Origin: Symbiodinium natans
Taxonomy: Eukaryota > Sar > Dinophyceae > Suessiales > Symbiodiniaceae
DNA: 64,000 bases
Assembly: GCA_905221605.1 (NCBI GenBank)
Contig: CAJNDS010002201.1
Span: forward strand, 257,022 to 321,021
Direction of reading: 5' to 3'
Positions 22,935 through 35,205 of the stretch are shown piece after piece; within the stretch, counting starts at the first letter, position 1; every line of letters begins with the position of its first letter. Below the pieces are notes generated by a model that saw only the letters and a list, made by a program, of their open reading frames with translations, made no database searches and was not told the DNA's origin. The position numbers and the translations under genes are program-made.

Positions 22935-23075
22935 AACCGGGTTTGCTCGTTTGCTGTTGTTGAATGTGACTTGCGTGTTTGTAATTGTGGCCATCCTGTT
23001 TTGCTGAACGTGGCTCTGCTTGTTGTGACAGCTGGGGTGCTTGTTGACTGTGGCACTCGTTTGTTGAATGCATCC
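22935..23075 (-). repeat. Inverted counterpart of the ATTCAACAAACA array
   Basis: The minus strand here reads CATTCAACAAACGAGTGCCA, then CAACAAGCAC, CACGTTCAGCAAAACAGG and CACATTCAACAACAGC, the same word family as the plus-strand array 130 bases away. The two arrays could form a long imperfect hairpin. Confidence 0.7.
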
Positions 23076-23494
23076 ATCTACTCACGTGGAGTGAAAGCAA
23101 CTGTCGCGCTTGACCTTGCAGGATTGGCAAGTTTATCAGTTTATCCACCTTGGCTTAAACCTTAACATGTGCCGCGAATGCGAAGGCCAACTGCTCCTTA
23201 TGAGAAGCTAAACAAACAAACAAACAAAGCGCGCCTCAGCTACTTGTGCCTCTGTGCATGACACAGTCCAAGCCTGGCAGATTGTTGCTGAAGACAATGA
23301 GCTAATCGCGCACATGAACCCTCAACTTCACTGCTTCCTAAGAGGCAACGGGCTACCAGACATCTGGCCTGCGTGGCTGTCAAGCATCGGAACAGAGAGA
23401 AGGGGTCCTCAGAACAGTAACAGGAAAGATCAGGAAAGCAGCAACAGTTGGCAAGCGATGAACAACGGGCAATGCAACCCTCTCAGCTTCGCTG

Positions 23495-24456
23495 TCAGAA
23501 TCTGCAAGCCTGAGATCGCCTGAGGCCTGCACATTTGGCAAGCCCTCGTACAAGTAGCCGCCTTGCTCTGCGACGGCCTTGAGGACCTCCCAATCTGAAG
23601 GCTGTGTGCCAGAATGTGCAACAGGCAAGCCATGGCAAGCCATGGACCTCTAGTGGCAGCAGATGCTTGTCCTTGATGCACTGGAAATATGGCGGGTACC
23701 TTAGCTTCGTCATTCTCTGGTCCCTTTCCCTCGCCCTCTCACAAATGCATCTCAGGAACTCAGAGGCGTGAAGCGCACGCACGAACGTTTCAACGTCCTC
23801 GTGGTAATGCACCCTGCCAGATACCCGCACTGGCAACACAAGACAGGAGCTTGCTCAAAACACCATCGTGCCAGCACCTCCAGCTCAAATGCCTCTCCAC
23901 GACCTTCAAGAAAGACCTTGACCGCGCAATGCGGATCTGCGCAGCGATGCTACGTGGCCAGCGCTACATGAACGGTATGCTGCACAGCAACACTGAGTTT
24001 GCAGCTTTAGTGGGTCGGTTACGCGGAGATTCCCTGCCTACATGGCTGCGCATGAATCGGAAGGATTGAACGACACACAGCGACACAGCCGTGACGCACA
24101 CACACACACACACATACACACTTTGCCAAAGCTTCCGAAGCCAGCATCTCTTCAACACAGTAAGCAGGCAAGCAAGGTGCCTGAGCCGCAGAGAGCAAAT
24201 GCAAGTCCTCGGTCGATTTGCTTGTGCAAGGGAAAGCCTGCTCCGCCTCACGGAAATCCTCCATTTGCATTAGTGCTTTTTGGTGCTGCAACGCGCACAC
24301 CCTCAGGGCCCTGCTGCCGGAATCTCCTTCCTCATCGAAGACAGCAACACAAGCCATCTGTTCTATGGAGTTGCATAGCTTGTCGTGAAGTGTCTGACAC
24401 GTGTCCTGTGCCACATAAGGCCCACGCAGAGGTGACATTGCGCACAAGGCCGCCAT
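23495..24456 (-). CDS. Uncharacterised protein locus, at least two exons
   Basis: Two minus-strand stretches look exonic. 24456 to about 24190 encodes CNSIEQMACVAVFDEEGDSG and LMQMEDFREAEQAF, suggesting helical repeats. 23807 to about 23635, after an AG acceptor (CTGGCAG), encodes HYHEDVETFVRALHASEFL followed by CERARERDQRMTKLRYPPYF. The frames are dense in charged residues and free of stops. I do not recognise a family, and the joining intron is not defined. Confidence 0.45.
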
Positions 24457-24567
24457 CTTGACGATGTCCTATGGAACGGCAGCTGCAGCCAATTGGTGAA
24501 CATTCCAATTATTTGTATATGTGAGAACGCACCTCGCCCCACAGTGTGTTCCGTGTGCGTGTGCGTG

Positions 24568-24751
24568 CGCCGCTCTGTCTCTGTGTGTGTGTGTGTGTGT
24601 ATGTTTGGTGTGTGTTTGGTGTGTGTTTGGTGTGTGTTTGGTGTGTGTTTGGTGTGTGTTTGGTGTGTGTTTGGTGTGTGTGTGTGTGTGTGTTTGGTGT
24701 GTGTGTGTGTGTGTTTGGTGTGTGTTTGGTGTGTGTGTGTGTGTGTGTGTT
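24568..24751. repeat. GT-rich microsatellite (GTGTGTTTG units)
   Basis: Perfect GT runs alternate with TTTGGTGTGTG units. A second GT-rich block with TGCG and TCTCC interruptions lies at 25080-25235. Confidence 0.92.
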
Positions 24752-25079
24752 TTTTCGGTTTTTCGCGAGGCATTCGTTGAGGTGCAGGTGAGAGTGTTTT
24801 TGATGGTTTTCCGTACTGCGTTTGTCGATTTGCAGGGGGAATCGCCTGAGGCTCATTGGCAAGATTCAGGCCAACGAAGAAAGACACTTTCCATAGACTT
24901 GAGTGTGATATGGGAAGAGGACGCTCTTCCTACGTACCTGCAATTTTTCCTTCGAACGTGCAACAGTTTGAGATTCTGTAATTAAGACTAACGTAGATCT
25001 GCCAAGTTCGGAAGTGACAGCAGAAGTGAGAATGTGCTCATTGGATTTCTCAAAGACAGCCCCATCGAGGGAAATGCCA

Positions 25080-25235
25080 TGTGTGTGTGTGTGTGTGTGT
25101 GCTCTCCGTGTGTTCTCTGTGTGTTCTCCGCATTTTCTCCGTGTGCGAGTACGCGTGCACCGGTGTGCACGTCTGCGTGTGTGCGCATCTGTGTGTTCGT
25201 GCGTGCGTGCGTGCGTGCGGGTGTGTAAGTGCGTG
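25080..25235. repeat. GT/GTGC-rich microsatellite
   Basis: GTGTGT runs grade into GTGCGTGC words. Cys/Val frames through it are artefacts. Confidence 0.88.
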
Positions 25236-25299
25236 AAATCGCTGTGCAAAACACACAAGCTTCGGCATGTCATTCGCTTAGCAAAGAGAACAAAGGGGA

Positions 25300-26715
25300 A
25301 GGTCTAGAAAACGCGGGGTTCGTTGGCCAACGAAGCCACTCCTACCGCAACATTCGAATGTGCTCCTGATTCGTTCAGTGCCCGGAAGCACTCGTTTCTT
25401 TAGGCCTTTCCTTGTGTCCGGCGCGGGGACCCTACCTCCTTTGGACCTTCAAATTGTTTTCTGTGTGCCATTCCTGGTGTCTGGCACTCGCACACACCTC
25501 GGAGCTCGGTGGTTTGCGTGCGTGCGAAGGTCAAGAATCACGCTACAGGCGTCGCAAGAACCCTCTATCGCATGTATTCTCATATACCAATACAAGGACT
25601 CTACATGCACGAGGTGCTGAACAAGATGATGATCTACCACCGCGACTACCACAACCAGCACCAGGAATGGGTGTGCGCATGCTGCGTGCTGTGTATGATT
25701 ACGCCGTTGTGCAAGCGACGCAAACTCATCTCATTTCCACAGAAAGGGGTCGAGGGAGAAGGCCTGGGGGCCAACAAGGACACCCCGACTCCTACCCCAG
25801 CAGCACTAACTCAAAAAATCAGGCCCACCATCATCGTCATCAGTATCCTCATCAACGACGAGGACAAGCCGTGTGCAAAGCACTTGCAGTGCAGTTGCGA
25901 TTCTCAGCATGCATTCAAGTTCACACTTAACAAATGCCCATTTGCCACCTCATTCATTCATCGCCGACTTCCCAGTATGCTCCCTTTCTGTTTCAATAAT
26001 AAGTGCACTCACAAGGTCACTGACGAGTCCATCTCGACCACAGGTGTGGCCTAAAACGATGTCCCCACTTAATTTCACCACCGATCGCACGGGGCGGCTG
26101 AGAGTTTACAGTACCAATGTCCTCTGGAAGGCCAACGCCACGTGGGATCAAGAGCTGCTTCCGGGACTGGGTCGGACGAAGCAGCTCTACGCAGACCATC
26201 AGACAACCCCCTTATCCTGAATATCAGCTGTCCAGATACCTATCACAGAGTCGAACTTCTGTCACATGGTACGGTCTGGCGAGGTGCCGGATTTAGCGGC
26301 GAGAGTTCATTCTACCTGTTGACGTGCCAAGGTCTGGTCGGGCTTCAGCGCTTGGAGCGTCACTAGCTGGCCTTCAACATGCGCAAGCAGGCACACTGTG
26401 AGCACAGAGGAGGAGATGTCAACAAGTCGGAAGCATGCACACGGAAATGCAATGCGCTGAGTCAGATGACACGACACAATGGCTGGCTTAACACAAGGTG
26501 ACATATTCTTGGCATCCGACTCTTGCCATCCGCGTTCACCTTCAACAGGGATTACAACTCAACCGACGCATCTGCATATGCTTGCTCAACATCTTGAGCA
26601 AGCGGTAGATGTCTGAAATGCCGAAGTCAACGTAATGAATCAACAACCTGGTAAACCCATCGAGCCGTGCTAACGGATCACAACTTTCACGAACAGGCCA
26701 GAAAGTCTTGGGCGG
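25300..26715. other. Weak coding signals on either strand
   Basis: A plus-strand segment at 25525-25665 (LYRMYSHIPIQGLYMHEVLN) and a minus-strand one at 26195-26060 (RGVGLPEDIGTVNSQPPRAI) both have plausible composition. They overlap nothing recognisable and I cannot choose a gene model. Confidence 0.3.
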
Positions 26716-26719
26716 TCAT

Positions 26720-27675
26720 TTCAGGGACCTTTTACCAACTATTGAAGTTGCCATGAACAATCGGGGCTTGCTATGATCGGGATCCTCACATAGATCAGCC
26801 ATCTTGAAGCCTGCTGGGACCCAAGATGGAACATAATCCCCCTGTACTAGCCAGGTCACCAAGCTCTGCCCTCCATAGGGCGCTGTGAGCTCTGGCTGGA
26901 AGGCCGCAAAGATCTCGCAAGCAGCCGCTCCGTCGTTTGCATTGTGCCACTTGATAGAACTAGGCATGTCAGTCTTGCACAGCTCACAGCAGTAAGCATT
27001 ACACAGAAAAATGCTCGAACTCTGCCTCCAACACGTTGGAGATCTGTTTGCTGAAGCTCATCTGATCTCTGGGAGATAGGAATTCGAGAAGCATCTCAGC
27101 CTTTCTCTGCTCAGGCTCCCTTTTTGTCAAAAGCATCATGTATCCTGGTTAAAATCGGTGTCCCCGCAAGCTGTCCATAGAGATCATCTCAGAGCAGGGC
27201 CACTTCAGTTAGTTCGTACTGAGCATACGCCTCTTCCTGCAAGTGCTTGTTTGAACGTTGCATGCAAGAACGCTGGCTCGTGCTCATGGGAGGGAAAGGT
27301 CTTGGATTCCGATTGGCGGCATCCCATGTAGACCGCGTAGAGTTGGTACAGTGCCAATCCCTCAGTACTGTACGTGCCATTTCGACACAGTAGCTTCGAA
27401 GGCTTTGCAGCCTTTGTGTGTTCTCAACCAATGGACCAGAGCCGTGCGCTCCTGATCTCGGTAGTTTGGTCCTCGCCGCTTGGTGTTGTCAAAAAGGGTC
27501 TGAACCTGCCCCAGCTGATTTGACGACAGTCCCTTTCAAAGTGTTTGACGCAGCTGGTGCATGCGAATCCTGAGCCGCTGGCAGTGCCAACGCCATCGTG
27601 ATCACCAGCGACTGCATAGGTGTAACTCCTGAAAACTCTAAGAGCTGCGCCGGGTTCTGCGCCAGGCATTGCCAC
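26720..27675 (-). CDS. Uncharacterised protein locus, four candidate exons
   Basis: A series of minus-strand segments has good coding character: 27675 to about 27500 (AVAGDHDGVGTASGSGFAC then CVKHFERDCRQISWG), 27250-27190 (KHLQEEAYAQYELTEVAL), about 27125-27010 (KREPEQRKAEMLLEFLSP then QISNVLEAEFE), and 26967 to about 26730 (WHNANDGAAACEIFAAFQPE then WLVQGDYVPSWVPAGFKMAD). The last one opens at an ATG but probably continues an upstream exon. No family recognised. Confidence 0.45.
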
Positions 27676-29036
27676 CCAGGTCTACATTGACGAACCCAAA
27701 TGGCACATTACCGCTGCTAAAAGCTATGTATCGCAGCCGTCTGATCAATCCGAGCCACTTAGGGAACGGCAAGACTTACCTTGGGCCCAGACTTCATGCC
27801 ACCGAAAGCGCTTTCAGGTAGCTTGGCGCCCGTTGTGCCGGCGCGTGCAGACGGGGCGGAGGTTTCCTGCTCTTGTCTTCAGGCCAAGGCGTGTCAAGAT
27901 GCCAATGCAAATCAGAAGGATTGGCTGCACCCTTGGGAAACTAAGTGGCGCTAGACAAGGAGCTCAGAATGCAATGATGGAACTCATGCCATGATCCATG
28001 ACTGTCTCAGCAGGCCTCAGACACCCCGACGCAATAAACATTCGATGCGTCCTGGCCATGGTTCATCGAGAACAGCCGCAGAGGTCAGTATCAAACTCGT
28101 GGTCTGGACTCGGTCCCCCAAAAGAAAGGCCCTGTCAGTGCACTTTCAAACAGCAGAAGGAAGGACCTTGAAGAATTAGAGTACTTGACGCCGCACAAGC
28201 AATGTCTACCATGGGGCGGAATAAAAGTCGGAAAATCATGTCGCTGGTTGATGAGTGGTCGATCTGATGGAACCCAGGCGACTTAAAAAGAACTGAGCCA
28301 CGACCTAGAAGCTACACACGGGGGCAGGGGGAGGGGAGCGCCCCGCCGGACCAAGTGCCCTGGAGTCTTACCTGGCTTGAGAGATGGGCCGGGAGCTGGG
28401 CTCTGGCAAGAACACTCTCCGGCCTCCTGCGTCCCAATCTCAACAGCGCGGCTGATGCTTGGCGCATAGATGCAGTGCCCTGGTGAGGTTGGCAAGGATC
28501 CAGACCGCCAGCGAAGGAAAGTCACGTGGAGTCATGTGCCGCCTGGCCTAGGGACTGATTGGTGCGAAGCTGAAGGGAGCCATCCCTGGGAAAGCAGAGC
28601 AGGGCAGAAGAGTTGCCTGAAAACCTTGCATCCGCAACAAGCCAGTAAGAGGGCAAGCACGCAACCATGTGCCATTCGCTCGGGGCCTTTAAAACTCAAG
28701 CATGCCAGCTTAAATGGATCCATCAGTACTCTTTTGAGTCCAGCTGATAGTAAAGTTTCACAGACGATGTGAAACATCCGCGCGTTGTTCCTTCAAAACC
28801 CTGCAAGTCCCTCTAAAATCCTTTCCCTGGACGAAAACCGCCTGTAGGTTCTGGAGGATTCCGAATTCTGGCCGGGACATACACATACTAAATAGCGTTT
28901 GCATTCTGTTGCCTTGAGCTGCGCGGCACCCCGCCTGGGGGTAGCAAGAATGGTTTTCTCCCACCACTCCCGAAATCCGTCGGCCGGCTCCTGCGACTGG
29001 AAACGGTGCAGGTGCCAACTCTCCACAACAAGAGAA
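27676..29036 (-). other. Spacer with two candidate minus-strand exons
   Basis: Minus-strand segments at 28895-28765 (RPEFGILQNL, AVFVQGKDF) and 28777-28600 (LLSAGLKRVLMDPFKLACLS) could be exons. They overlap slightly in different frames, so at most one is real at the boundary. Nothing else was seen. Confidence 0.3.
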
Positions 29037-29044
29037 AGAGTCAT

Positions 29045-29766
29045 AACCATAACAATAATGATGAGAAGAACATAATACTAATAGTACTAATAGTTCTAAT
29101 AGTACTTTTAATAAGTACTAATAATACGAATCATACTACTACTAAAAATAATACAAATAATACAAACAATACTAATCATACTAATAATACTAATAATACT
29201 AATTAATACTAATAATACGAATAATACGAATAATACGAATCAATGCGAATAATACGAATTAATACGAATAATACGAATATACGAATAATACGAATACGAA
29301 GATACGAATTACTCATAATACTCATAATACTCATAATACTCATACTTACTCATACTACTCATACTACTCATACTACTCATAATACTCATAATACTCATAC
29401 TACTCATACTTCATACTACTCATACTACTCATACTCATAATCCTCATAATACTAATAATACTAATAATACTAATAATACTAATAATACTAATAATACTAA
29501 TAATACTATAATACTAATAATGCTAATAATTACTAATAATGCTAATCATACTAATAATACTAATAATACTAATAATACTAATAATCCTAATAATACTAAT
29601 AATACTAATAATACTAATAATACTAATAATACTAATAATACTAATAATACTAATAATACTAATAATAGTAATAATACTAATAATACTAGTAATACTAATA
29701 ATACTAATCATACTAATCATACTAATCATACTAATAATACTAATAATACTAATAATACTAATACCA
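29045..29766. repeat. 720-bp AT-rich tract of AATACTAAT-type units
   Basis: The array is mainly nine-base units AATACTAAT, with variants using CATACTCAT, ATACGAAT and ATAGTACTA in the first 400 bases. Asn/Thr and Ile frames through it are artefacts. It is the most AT-rich segment of the window. Confidence 0.94.
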
Positions 29767-29913
29767 CCAAGAACAATAGAAACAATAAAAGATTTGTGAG
29801 GACTCCGGCGAAGCTCCTCGGTCTTCACTTCCAGCTTCTCAGTCTTCCCGTCTCTCAAAAGGATCTGAAGCCTTGCCAAAGCGGGCGACCCCTCGCAATG
29901 GGGACTGCCTTAC

Positions 29914-29999
29914 TGTTGGTGAGTAGGCAATGAGGGAATGATCCCTTATATATAGGGGGATATAGGGTACCTCATTCCCTCATTCCCTACAAACCAACA
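29914..29999. mobile_element. Hairpin / MITE-like element, 28-bp inverted arms
   Basis: The left arm TGTTGGTGAGTAGGCAATGA plus GGGAATGA is matched, with four or five mismatches, by the reverse complement of the right arm, which ends CTACAAACCAACA. The 30-base centre contains TTATATATAGGG. No target duplication was identified. It lies just after the AATACTAAT tract. Confidence 0.65.
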
Positions 30000-30699
30000 C
30001 CAAGCTGCGAGACCACGCCTGGTGTCAGCAGGATCTCTCCCTATGCTGAAGGTTTTCTGTGCCTGCGCTCCCGATCGAAAGATCCAGGGTGCGCATGCAA
30101 GAGCGTGGCACCATGACGTCAGGTCCTCGTCTAAGGCAGTCTTCACCATCTCCGCAGTGTCGCCCACGGATGTGTCAAACCTAATCCGATGACGACATTG
30201 CCATGCCATAACTCAGAGGCGGGCTTTTCTTGTAGTTGGAGGGCCCATTCCTAACCGAGAGCCCAGCTCCACCAAGGACGCCTTGGCTTCAAGAGTTCGG
30301 TGCAGCTTCATGCAACTCCGCAAAAGCTCGCTGTTCTTCATCTCACAAGGTGCTGGGCAGAAGTACACAGTTCGCCATTGTTGGCCTCAGAGTGGCTGAC
30401 ACTGTGGACATTTTAAGCAACTCAAGCAGGCGGTATGTGAGCAGAGAGCCATTGCCGCCCAGCACGTTCCCTGTGCAACGGCCGGATGAGACCTGGAGTT
30501 TCTCCAACTCTCCGTGTCTTGTTCAGCTTGGGCAGAAGATTCCTTCGGGGGAATTTCTGAGCTCGTCGCACTGAAACACCATCCAGTCGGACCTTGTTCA
30601 GGCCACTGACCTGGTGGAACACCAAAGTCTCAAGAAGCAGAACCTGCGCATCTAAACACGCCCGTCCTCGCCGGCGTGCTCCATTCGTAAGTTCCCCAG

Positions 30700-33136
30700 C
30701 TCAAGGGCCTGATGACCAACAGGCCCTACACAGCTCCAAAGTCCATGGCCGCTCCACCATCCAAGGCCTTCTTAACGAGGCTCTTGAACATGGCCGAGGA
30801 ACCTGGTGTGGCAAGGAGCATTCTGAGCACTTCCACCACTGTTCCTCTCTCTACTTCAACACTACTGGAGCACAAAGGCCTGTGAACTGTAACCTGTCCA
30901 CGCGCGCCAAAGCCTCGTGCAGAACCTTGCGGTTCAAGCCAGGCGAGAACCACTACTTTCCATGCCACGACCCGAAAGGTGAAGAGATCCTTTTGCCATT
31001 TGCAAAAAATGGGTTTGTGTGGTGTAGGCATCATCTACCTCGTGTCACGTGCGCTTGTATGCGCATCACTAGATCTGGGGCAGGTGCTTCTGGGTCAGCA
31101 TCAGGAGTGATGCCGGGCAGAACCTTTTGTGAAGCCAACATGTTCAACATGGAAAGCCACCATCTGAAACCTGTCTCAATCTCACGAGCAGCCGCAAGCA
31201 CAGCTTGGGGGGGCCACCTCCAACAGGCCATCTGGCAAACCACAGCTGGCCAAGTCGAGCCTGGTTTTAGGAAAAGGAAAGAGACCGGTCACACTCATCC
31301 CTTGATGCAACGGGCTTGCGGATCTTGCGCGGGCTGCAGCCCGACATTCCGTCTATCTCCACAGTTCCCGCTGATGTTTGTGTTGTGTCAACGATCAAGT
31401 TGGGACCCAAGCTGTATTTCCCGGAAATGGGGAAAGAATCGAGGCTGCACGATGAGGAGAACGCGGAAGCCCTGTGCCGGTCACTAACGAGCGGCAATCT
31501 CGTCCCACTTGGGCATGGTGAATGAAAGCACAAGCATCTCCAGAGTCCTGTCTGCTCAAATTTATATCCATGTCTTCTCCCCGTCCCCTCGTGGGCCTTG
31601 AGAAGCATGTGAAACGCGTCCTGTCAGGCATCAGGCAAGAGGTTTATCGAAGCTGAAACCTCATCCTTTAGAGAGACCTGCATCCGGGTCCTTCAAGCCC
31701 AGGAGAGCGAAGTTGGAGGGGGGCATTACTAAGCAGTCTCGACCTCCAGCAGACCGGTGCGCCGCAGAGCTGCGAAGAAGTTAACTGAATACACCACTTG
31801 GTAACTTGGTAGGGATGCAAGAGGGACAGAGCCATGAGCAGCTGCGCTCATGATCGCCTTCACCGTCGCGGCTGATTTCGAACTGGAAGTCGGTCTTGTG
31901 CGCCTGAAGGTTGCCCTCATGACTCATGAGGTTGCCATCAGTTTGCTATGCCCACACTGCAGGCTTTGCACAAGCCATGGTAAACATGGCAAGGTTCACC
32001 CAAATGGACGGTAGATGATCCAGCAGTGCGTCCGGCAAGGTACATATGCACACCTAGACTTTGCTGACAGCCATTGGATGCACAACCTTGCGCGGGCCTG
32101 CAGTGTAGCCTGATAGGCCTGCCAATCAGACAGTGTCAGCACAGGAACTTCCCCAGCAGGCTCTGCGCCGGCGCCTTGAGAGAGAGCCGCATGAGGGCGG
32201 CGACTTCGCCAAATTCGCCCTCACTGTCGCCTATCGCCTGCAATGCGATAGCTCAGGCGAAGGCTGGACTATCATGTAGTACCAGTCTACGCATGTCAAA
32301 GCACACGTGTGTGGCGCCTTTGGGCCCCATGCAGTTAACAGCGCCACATGGTCACTGGCTTTGCCAATGAACTTCTCCTTCAAATACCTGGCAGGCAGGA
32401 TGGTAGCTCGACTGGCCTCTTCAAGGTCATCAAAATGTCTCGGCCCCCCAAATGCCAAGAAGGATTTTTCGCAGGTCATAAAACAGATCTCTGCAGTGCA
32501 GCAGTCGATTGCAGTGTACCGCGTGCTTGTCCAGCGCAAGCATCGCGCTGGTTGCTGTCAGGAAGCCCGAAGAACTGACCCTGACTGTTGCAGTGCTGTC
32601 CTTTTCGATATGCCCACGGGAATGCAGCTACTGCCGGCACACTCTAGGAGGCCTTCTTAATTGGACGTTTCCTTCCCCATCAGCAAAGGGCAGCACTGCT
32701 AAGACATGAGTGACATAATGACGAAATCATCCTTGTCTGCGGTCAGCAGCACATGCCCTCACGCTCGCGCCGCCCAGATGCAGGACTCATGAAGTCCTGG
32801 ACGCAGTGGATAAGGCATCCGGAAAGCTAATTGACTCTGACAAGGTCCAACCCATAGACGCAGGACGCGGAACTGGACAACCAGACTTCACTTGGCAGAG
32901 CTACTGGATGCTCATGAGACAGTCCGACACTTGTGACACAGCTGCGCCGTAATCACCACCTTGGAAGATGGGACCTGCAGTGGCCGGAGGGCGGTCGTAA
33001 CTTGCTTTCCCAGCCAGGACATGCAAGGAGCACATGCAAGAGCTTTTGCGCTCGGATGTTGGCAACACAGCACAACCTCCCTAAGCCGGATGCTCGTGAT
33101 TACCGTAGACAAGCTGATCCAAGCATGCTTGGACAC
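30700..33136 (-). CDS. Large multi-exon protein of unknown function, exons approximate
   Basis: Many minus-strand segments with strong coding character follow each other: 33136-32915 (LREVVLCCQHPSAKALACAP), 32470-32290 (FGGPRHFDDLEEASRATIL then ARYLKEKFIGKASDHVALL), 32250-32150 (DSEGEFGEVAALMRLSLKAP), 32040-31950 (LPDALLDHLPSIWVNLAMFT), 31875-31735 (AIMSAAAHGSVPLASLPSYQ), 31470-31300 (GPNLIVDTTQTSAGTVEIDG), 31200-31040 (REIETGFRWWLSMLNMLASQ) and 30890-30730 (VVEVLRMLLATPGSSAMF). Their order and strand suit one long, largely helical protein. I do not recognise the family; a repeat or helical scaffold is only a guess. Splice joins were not worked out. Confidence 0.5.
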
Positions 33137-33139
33137 TCA

Positions 33140-33890
33140 CGCCTCTCTTGCTCCTATATAATTAGATGCTAAGTTTCTAACAGACTAGGACTGAAAAGAC
33201 GACAAAAAACTCTGGGGATTTTCTGTACTGCGCGTCGCGAATGGCAGGCAGCAGGCCTGCTTTCTGAAAAGGTTGCTCCCAGAAAACTGCACAGAACGTC
33301 AGAGCCCTCTGTTTAAGGCAGAAGAAGGCCTCCTTGTGTCCATGTTCTACGCTGGGGCCCGTAGTCCCTAACGGCTGTTTTGATTTTTTGGAATGCCTAC
33401 ATTTTGGCCTGAGCCCGAACCAGCAGGTCCCGACCACTTTGTTGCTTCAAGAACTGCGGGCTGAGGATCCAGCCTCCCTCCGAGGTGAAGAGCCGTTCTG
33501 CGGCCTTGTCCTGACGACTTGCTTCTTGGGTCTCTGAGCTTTCATGGTCGAAGGGGGGTTGTAGGGGCCGCAACGTTGGGCAGGGAATGGGCATACAGTT
33601 TGTGCGCAGAGCCACAGGCTCGAAGCCCTGAACCTAGCAGAAGGTGAACGGGACAGTGTCGCCGAAGCGGGAAGAAGCTGGGGGCGAGTGCAGTGTATCG
33701 TACTGCGCATCCATGGCGGACATGCTGGGGACACAGGATACCACACTTGAGAGCAAGGCGAACGAAAGCCAGGGCCCGATCTAGATTATGTTGAGAGACA
33801 CAAGCTGCAGGCATTTGTATGGGGGGAGCACACTACGGGCCTGCCCCCCCCCCCCCCCCCCCCCGACCGATCAGAGACACCACGCGCAGT
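33140..33890. other. Spacer with a C-run
   Basis: Minus-strand frames near 33540-33440 (MKAQRPKKQVVRTRPQNG) and 33270-33195 (LLPAIRDAQYRKSPEF) may be 5' exons of the locus downstream. A C-run occupies 33845-33863. Confidence 0.35.
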
Positions 33891-33904
33891 GATGGCCCCT
33901 GGTT

Positions 33905-34580
33905 GCTCAGGCAACAGGGCCCCCCCCATCCCTGACGCGCGCAAGCTCCGAGGAGCTGAAGGTAGGAGGCCAGATTTTGCAGTTGTCTTCTTCGCACTAT
34001 GCATGCTCCCTGAGGCCATGGCTAGAACGCTGTCCGATATTGGCACTTTCTCGAGCGGGTCGTACTTGGCAGCATACTTCCCCTCAGTGTCACTGTTCTC
34101 ATGCCGTTCATCGCTAGCCCCACCGTGCTGATGGCATGTGCATGTAGTGTGCAGTGTGCCTGCTGGGGGATGTGTCCACGCGTGCGAGAAGCAGAGCGGA
34201 AGTCTTCTTGACAGGTGGTTAACGAGCTACGCCCTTCTTCCAAGCCGCGAAAGGGTCGAAGGCGTAGGCCTTCTTCCCGTGGTCTTCCGCGTAGTCGTTG
34301 TAGAGATGCCAGGCCTGAAGCGCCGCAAAGCTTGCCAAGGAAGGCCATAAAGATGAACCAGGCTCTACGTACCACTGCGCTCGTGTCACAACTCTGAAAG
34401 TAGCGAGTCCAAGGTTCGAAGGCTGCAGCCAGAAAGTACACCACGGGAACCTGTGTGGCGGAGGTCCGAGCATACTCAAGCTCCGCTGTGCATGACTTTG
34501 CCCTTTCTTGCTTGCAGCACATAGGTTGCTTGAGAGCATGGCGCTTATCAGCAGCACCAGGCTCCAAACATCAAACCTTG
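33905..34580 (-). CDS. Small secreted/membrane protein locus, exons approximate
   Basis: An exon from about 34579 encodes a signal-like helix (VWSLVLLISAMLSSNLCA); no ATG opens it, so the start is probably the internal Met or lies upstream. A second piece at about 34455-34400 (VPVVYFLAAAFEPWTRYFQ) could be a membrane segment. A third, about 34345-34225, encodes LYNDYAEDHGKKAYAFDPFA. A fourth, about 34100-33910, encodes SDTEGKYAAKYDPLEKVPIS then Ser/Lys-rich sequence. Frames and exon edges are guesses. No family recognised. Confidence 0.42.
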
Positions 34581-35008
34581 GCAAGGGGTCTCACCTCTGG
34601 ATGCTAGACAGGGGAGGTGAACATCTTGCCAGGATGTGGCCAGAATCTTACCCGACAATGACAAGAACCTCCTTGGGTAGTCTGAGGTGCGTCCCCTGAA
34701 ACTGCACGCCAGGGAGCGACAATACCCCGGTGATGGCCTAAGTTTCTGCATCACCACAGCACACATGGTATTCGGAGCGCCAAATATCCGAGTGCTGACA
34801 TGTGCTGAAATGCTCGCTGACCTAGACGTGTCAAGTCTTGTCATCTTCCGCCAGTGTTTTGCCGAGGTGCCGGGAGCAAGCTTGAGATGCAGGTCATGAC
34901 CCCTTGGAATAGGCTGGCAGCTCCCCAAAGGCAAATGTAGGTGATGTTCCTGGGCTCGGAGGAGTTGTGGGAGCTGTGTGCCACACCCGGCTCATGAACT
35001 CACCAATC

Positions 35009-35205
<197 letters not shown>

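Noticed and set aside
22090..23075. CRISPR-like array
   Set aside because: The repeats are diverged with no constant spacer length, there are no associated genes, and the DNA is eukaryotic nuclear.
24493..25307. Cys/Val-rich frames
   Set aside because: They are products of GT microsatellites.
29520..29933. Asn/Thr-rich and Ile-rich open frames
   Set aside because: They are translations of the nine-base AATACTAAT repeat.
30594..31487. Plus-strand frame of 297 codons
   Set aside because: The opposite strand carries several better exon-like segments in the same interval, and this frame has no domain or splice support.
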